NCBI RefSeq assembly: GCF_009727055.1
Contig: NC_052350.1
Location: 38,785,513-38,849,512, forward strand
Source: Benincasa hispida
Taxonomy: Eukaryota > Streptophyta > Magnoliopsida > Cucurbitales > Cucurbitaceae
Reading direction: 5' to 3'
Length of the DNA stretch: 64,000 nucleotides
In this document: positions 59,701-64,000 of the stretch, piece by piece
Layout: the number at the start of each line of letters is the position of its first letter
Numbering within the stretch: the first letter of the stretch is position 1
Made by a program: the position numbers and the translations under genes
Notes under the pieces: model-generated
Databases searched by the model: none
Seen by the model: only the letters and a program-made list of their open reading frames with translations
Told to the model about the DNA's origin: nothing

Positions 59701-62074
59701 GTTCATCGATATATAGATCAGTACTAACCTCAATACATCTATGGACATACCCACAAATTTAAGTAATGTACAACGGTCCACATGATATTTCATTGATACA
59801 TCTATGAAAATCCTCACCACTTCCCACATCATCAATTTCGATCCAAATAAATTGATATATCAGTCAAGATTAGTTGACAAATCCGTACCATCCAACATTA
59901 GGCCAATATCTATACACGAAAATTACCCATCATAATCTTAAGAGTATGCTCATTATTCAGTTTTTCTTGTTTCATATTATATAATAAACTTAGATTTCCT
60001 AGTCATTTTTGCAATCACCCTATTTCGATGATCATCATTCATATCCTATTCGGTAGTTTTTTAGGACGACATGTCGTTTACGGGGCTTCAGCTTCCTATA
60101 GTATACCACATCCACCAATGAAAACTGTTCGTACCAAATCCTTAAAAGAACGCCTGAAAAATAAACGTAGTTGCTTACCTTCTCGAGTTCTTCTTTGGTA
60201 ATTTCTCTAGCTGGAATTGGATAACATCTCCCAGGAAAAATTCCTACAGCAGTAAATTTTTGCCATTGCTTACAGTCCAATGATAAAAAGTTGAAAGCAA
60301 TAAACTACATTACAGCATATTAAATTATAAACATCAGCCCAACTATTTCCTAATTTAAAAACAAAAGAAAATATGCCGAAGTAAAGATTACCAGCTGTAG
60401 CCAAGCTGGCAGCAATAGCTCTCAGACGATCTGGTCTTTCTGGGTGTGGGTGTGACTTCATTTCAACCTTCTCTAGCAAGAATACCACAAGACAGGAAGT
60501 AAAGCACTAGAAAACCAATGACTAAAAAGTCTACAATAAAAGCAAAAATCCTTTTGAATCCAAACCATAGACCTAGACATATGACAAGAATATTACAAAA
60601 TAAGAAGTGTCATGCCATTTTCATAATAATTAAACTAATTAAATTTAGATTTAAAAAAGAAAAAGAGAAAACATGTTAATGTAGGCATTTACATTTTTCT
60701 TTTTCCTTTTCTTTTTCTTTTTGGTTCTTTATTTTCTTTTCTTTTTATAAGAAACAATATTTTCATTGAAGAAGAGGGGATTACAAAAAGGAATGATAAG
60801 GATGTGAGGCCTCCAATTGTGAATACATACTCCACAAGGGGTGAGAAAGTAATTGAGCAAGAATAAGTTTGTTGTTTTTATTTGTCAGAAGGTGGCATGT
60901 TGGTACGGAAATTGATGACTGAAGGTTTATGTAGGTTTTTCGTATGACGGGGAGGGTGTGAATTTTGGTTGTTTGGCCTCTGGAGAGAACCTACTCTCCA
61001 AATAGCTGGAGTATCATTTTCCTTTTTTCCTTTCTCCTGTTTCAGTTGATATTCTATCTATGTTGCATGTGAGTAGTTTTTTGTGTTATTTGCAGGAAAT
61101 GTTGTTAGATACATAACAAAGGAATTGCCCTCAGGGCCAACGGAATTTAGAAACAGCTCTCGGTTGCCATAAACCTTGTCATAGAAACAAAAATCTTAGG
61201 CAGGAGGAAGCAAAACATTTAAGTAAATCCCAAAGCTCGTCCAAAACTTCTCTGGTTTATTTCAAACTAAAGCCTCCAAAAGAGTGGTCCATGTCCGCAT
61301 TTGTCCAAATAACTTGAGCTTTGCTAGAAAAAATTAGCACATAGCAGCTGAATCAGAGCCATCTTGAACGATAGGAAGGAAGATAAGCCAAAGAGTTGGA
61401 TAGAAGGCCTCAGCATTTACTTGCATAGTCACACTGAAGGAGAGGAGGGTTTTGGTCCTCTATAACTTTATCGTTAAGGAAACACCAGATAGGAGCAACA
61501 TAGAGGGAGGAAAACATATTTTTCAATTTGAGACTCTCCTGATATTGGAGCTTCTGCTTACAAGACAGTCTCCTTATTTCAGATGAATCACATATTTGAA
61601 CTATACGATCAAATTTTAAAATTAAATTAAAATCAATTAAATAAATAAATAACTGAAAAAAACTTGCATCTGAAAATTTTCCACCACATTCCAGGTTGAA
61701 TCTTTCAGAATCAGGCACGAACAACAGTATTATAGTATGATGTGACATAAACATGACACAAACAGGTAAATTAAACTATAGTCACAAAAAGAAATTAAAT
61801 GGGATAATTTAATTGAGGTATGGAGCTACAACATTGACAAAACAGTAGAATAGCTATAACATTGAGAAACAAAGCCTGGAAATTTCCACGGGAGAACACA
61901 TGCATTTGCATCCAACACTCTGAGAAACAAAAGAAACAACAAAAAAATGAATGCTTGAGGATCTAAAAGATAAAAAGTTTTGAACAAAGTCCCATACTTC
62001 TGAATGCAGCAACATTCTCTCATCAAAGCCTATTGCCGTGGAACTATTAGATGTTGATACTTGCAAAACCATGG
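53720..62074 (-). CDS. HDA15: Class II histone deacetylase, HDA15-like (5' end outside window)
   Basis: A zinc-dependent deacetylase that removes acetyl groups from histone lysines in the nucleus and represses transcription. Minus-strand exons: 62074-61998, 60467-60392, 60243-60179, 59621-59566, 58280-58157, 58047-57922, 57822-57772, 57410-57342, 56483-56375, 54701-54622, 54487-54405, 54304-54259, 54048-53880 and possibly 53799-53720. All 13 well-supported exons have AG/GT borders and matching phases. Landmarks: [38 protein letters not shown] (catalytic His pair), DVHHGNGT and GFDAARGDP (zinc ligands), and LEGG-Y (catalytic Tyr, across a splice). This order matches Arabidopsis HDA15, which also has an N-terminal RanBP2 zinc finger. 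No such exon is seen up to 64000, so the gene probably starts outside. The ATG at 62070-62072 could instead start a shorter protein. The C-terminal end is uncertain: the last exon may read through to a stop at 53821, or splice to 53799. Confidence 0.92.
58551..59500 (-). mobile_element. LINE 3' fragment in an HDA15 intron
   Basis: At 58551 a T-run and AAGGAAACAAGACCTTTCATTGATATAATGAAAAG form, on the minus strand, the usual TTCATTATATCAATGAAA...poly-A end of plant LINEs. The next ~0.9 kb has decayed reading without clear motifs. It lies in the 1.3-kb intron between the exons at 59566 and 58280, in the same orientation as the gene. The 5' limit is approximate. Confidence 0.5.
60690..61760 (-). 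mobile_element. Probable second LINE 3' fragment in the first visible HDA15 intron
   Basis: TTTTTATAAGAAACAATATTTTCATTGAAGAAGAGGGGATTAC near 60740 reads, on the minus strand, as a LINE-like CAATGAAAATATTGTTTCTTATAAAA tail, next to a CTTTTT simple repeat. The rest of the 1.5-kb intron to 61997 shows no exon. The extent is a guess. Confidence 0.4.
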
Positions 62075-62381
62075 CTATAAAAAAGACATAAGAATAATTG
62101 TAGTTAGACTCTTAAAGCAATAAATAATGACCAATAAAATTATAAAGAAGATGTAAGAACAAGAATCACACTAAATCAACACAGATAGCACTCAAATATA
62201 TGTATATTAAAACATATATATTTAAGCAGCAGATTCAAATATTGGAGTCCAGAGAAAGGGAATAACTACAAAATAGCTATAAAGAATCAGCTAAAGAGAG
62301 ACGCTAAAATGAGTAAAATTCCAAATCCTTCCAAGACCTGTTATACCCAAGAAAGCTCTCTAATTCTAGTAGCGAAAAAAC

Positions 62382-62653
62382 CTAAAACAGAAGGTCCAAG
62401 ATGAGTTCTTCCATCATTTTACAGATACTAGGACTCCTTTTCCTTAAGCACAATTGTTTTTGTAGACCTGTTTTTTGTTTTCTGCCAATGTTGGGCCTCT
62501 TGTATTCTTAAATTTAAAAAAAAAAACTAAAACAGAAGGTCCAAGATGAGTTCTTCCATCATTTTACAGATACTAGGACTCCTTTTCCTTAAGCACAATT
62601 GTTTTTGTAGACCTGTTTTTTGTTTTCTGCCAATGTTGGGCCTCTTGTATTCT

Positions 62654-62671
<18 letters not shown>
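62382..62671. repeat. Perfect 145-bp tandem duplication
   Basis: The sequence starting CTAAAACAGAAGGTCC occurs at 62382-62526 and again from 62527. It appears identical up to the TTAAATTTAAAA stretch, where the second copy has a longer A-run (to about 62685). The GGGCCTCTTGTATTCTTAAATTTAAAA end resembles a plus-strand LINE tail. Confidence 0.9.
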
Positions 62672-62685
<14 letters not shown>

Positions 62686-62985
62686 CTTGGTTCAGGGGGT
62701 ACCCACAATACCGAATGTCTAGAAAGCAACAAAGAAAAGGGTCAAACCCATAAGCCATAACAAATGGCTTGGAACTTCAAATGCACCCTCAAACATAGCC
62801 CACCAACTAAGGCCGGGGAAAAAGGAGGAGGTTTTTTCAGATCAACTCCAACGTGTTCGACCTTGCCAAAGCCAACCAAGAATTTTCCCAGATATGTGCA
62901 ACTTTCATAATATAGAAGCAAGAGATGTCAAATGGTTGGCACAGATGGATCTTAACATCTTATATTCATTTCTAGGAAGGTGTTT

Positions 62986-63230
62986 GATGTAGGGACATCT
63001 TGAAGTTCTTGTAATTTCTTGGCATCTATTCTTAGTCTTTTAGAATCTTTCCTTCTTATCTTAAGTCCTTATTAAATCTTGACTACAGTCTTATATATTA
63101 TGTTTGTCTATAATTGGTTACTTGCCCATCCGGTTCTTTCCCTGTTCAGTTAAAGCTTACTGCCTTACTTATAAATAGGGCAGTCATATATTAATAAAGT
63201 TTTGAGGTATTTTTTCACTTGTGTGCATCA
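62986..63230 (+). mobile_element. Short solo LTR candidate (245 bp)
   Basis: It begins TGATGTAGGG and ends GTGTGCATCA (5-bp inverted ends TGATG/CATCA). A TATA-like TTATAAATAGGG near 63170 and AATAAAG near 63193 fit a U3-R order on the plus strand. The flanks GTGTT (62981-62985) and GTATT (63231-63235) differ by one base. The region 62686-62985 shows nothing else. Confidence 0.6.
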
Positions 63231-63315
63231 GTATTTGGCCCCACATGTCCCCATCATCTATACTCTCAGTTCCTTGCTAAAAATACCCCAAGCACTTTGC
63301 ATTTTACCAATAATA

Positions 63316-64000
63316 TGTTAGGATCCTCAAACTCAATAACAAGGAATGGACTTAAGAACAATCAGGCATGAAAATATATTGAAATATTAAAAGAAATAGT
63401 AATAAGATAACAATCGGTATATTTTAGAGGACTCAGAAATCTTCTCCCAAATTCCCAATTAGGAAATCCTCACATAAAATTCTCCATACCTTCCTCTCAA
63501 CCCATTCCCTCTATTTATAACTAAAAAGTCCTAACAAACCTAATAGCTAATTACTAATATGTCCTCCTAATAACTATATTAATATTCTACTAATAATCCT
63601 AATATTACTATAATTAGGGGTCTTAGATTACTCCGCTCTTCGAAGACACCTTGTCCTCAAGGTGTGCTTACAAAACAAGATCACCTTGTCCCCGTGGGTA
63701 TGGTGTTGCCAAAGTGGGCCGGATTCTGGATTTAAAACCAAATAACACCCATCTAGGAACCCATCTTCAATTCCTACCACATTTTCTGACTTAGTAATGG
63801 ATGTTAGACCCTTAACTTCTAACTTATCAAAATCCTGCCCAACAAACCCTAGGCCCCTACTCTCACCAAAATCCTTTGAGTTCTCCTGAATTAGGTTAGG
63901 TTTTAACAGCCTATTAAAATTCTGAAGCCCACGTTTAAGTCCATTGAGTAATCCACATTTTTCAACTTTTGACACAAAGTGGGCCTTAACATTCCTGTTT
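63316..64000 (-). mobile_element. 3' end of a minus-strand Ty3/gypsy element (pol end and LTR)
   Basis: Near 63625-63665 the minus strand reads HLEDKVSSKSGVI then stop, the usual last residues of a class of plant Ty3/gypsy polyproteins. Upstream (to 64000) a 115-codon ORF in another frame may be a decayed or non-coding part of the element. Downstream lies an LTR-like stretch with a TTATAAATAGAGG TATA box at about 63510-63523 and an end at 63316 (TGTTAGGATCC on the plus strand). The LTR start is not resolved. Confidence 0.6.

Noticed and set aside
62070..62072. ATG as the definite start of the HDA15-like protein
   Set aside because: An AG acceptor lies two bases upstream in the right phase, and the family has a zinc-finger N-terminus, so the ATG may be an internal Met.
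63628..63975. 115-codon minus-strand ORF as a host gene
   Set aside because: Its end overlaps, in another frame, the conserved C-terminal motif of a Ty3/gypsy polyprotein, so it is element-derived or spurious.

Overview
The window is plant nuclear DNA: AT-rich, gene-poor and packed with nested LTR retrotransposons, with one intron-rich host gene in the last ~10 kb and a small secreted-peptide gene near the middle. The host gene uses GT/AG introns, and the initiator-methionine-tRNA primer sites, Tekay-like and Athila-like Ty3/gypsy proteins and RALF peptide all point to an angiosperm, very probably a eudicot. A cucurbit is my guess from the general look of the repeats, at low confidence. Two 25-N gaps (5863-5887 and 28884-28908) show a draft assembly.

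Region 1 (1-11080) is a graveyard of one Ty3/gypsy family. A minus-strand element (RT start, protease, gag, primer site, 5' LTR) lies on the left and a plus-strand copy (LTR, protease, RT, RNase H) at 5641-8576. A solo LTR of the same family at 9010-11080 has a perfect 5-bp target-site duplication (TSD). The stretch around the first gap looks rich in small indels.

Region 2 (11725-28230) is a direct tandem array of a ~2.4-kb unit. Each full unit has a plus-strand TATA/leader/splice-donor cassette followed by a minus-strand gene for a RALF-like peptide. Five unit remnants are visible and three still hold a RALF sequence. One RALF is frameshifted (13207-13440). One is frameshifted and split by a solo LTR (16765-18981). 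One is intact (26951-27181). The intact copy's unit was itself split by a LINE that later took a 2.4-kb solo LTR.

Region 3 (28280-41578) holds a degenerate GCG/CGATGAGCG-type repeat, then ~2.7 kb of almost pure purine on the plus strand. The purine tract runs straight into a decayed plus-strand Athila-like Ty3/gypsy gag-pol (32603-38879), whose RT is cut by a 2152-bp solo LTR with a perfect TSD.

Region 4 (41579-50770) is a minus-strand LTR (41592-46985) with its primer site, carrying a nested 3.4-kb LTR, then CATAG-type minisatellite DNA hit by a second copy of the LTR that split the Athila RT.

Region 5 (50771-64000) carries a minus-strand class II histone deacetylase of the HDA15 type. Thirteen exons are supported and a fourteenth is possible. 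The catalytic domain looks complete, and the N-terminal zinc-finger exons must lie beyond the right edge. Its introns hold LINE 3' ends. The right edge has a short solo LTR and the 3' end of another Ty3/gypsy element.

The two host genes are unrelated in function: RALF is a secreted signal peptide and HDA15 a nuclear chromatin repressor. The clearest biology in the window is serial duplication and decay of a RALF locus, and an LTR family whose 5' end carries a covarying hairpin.
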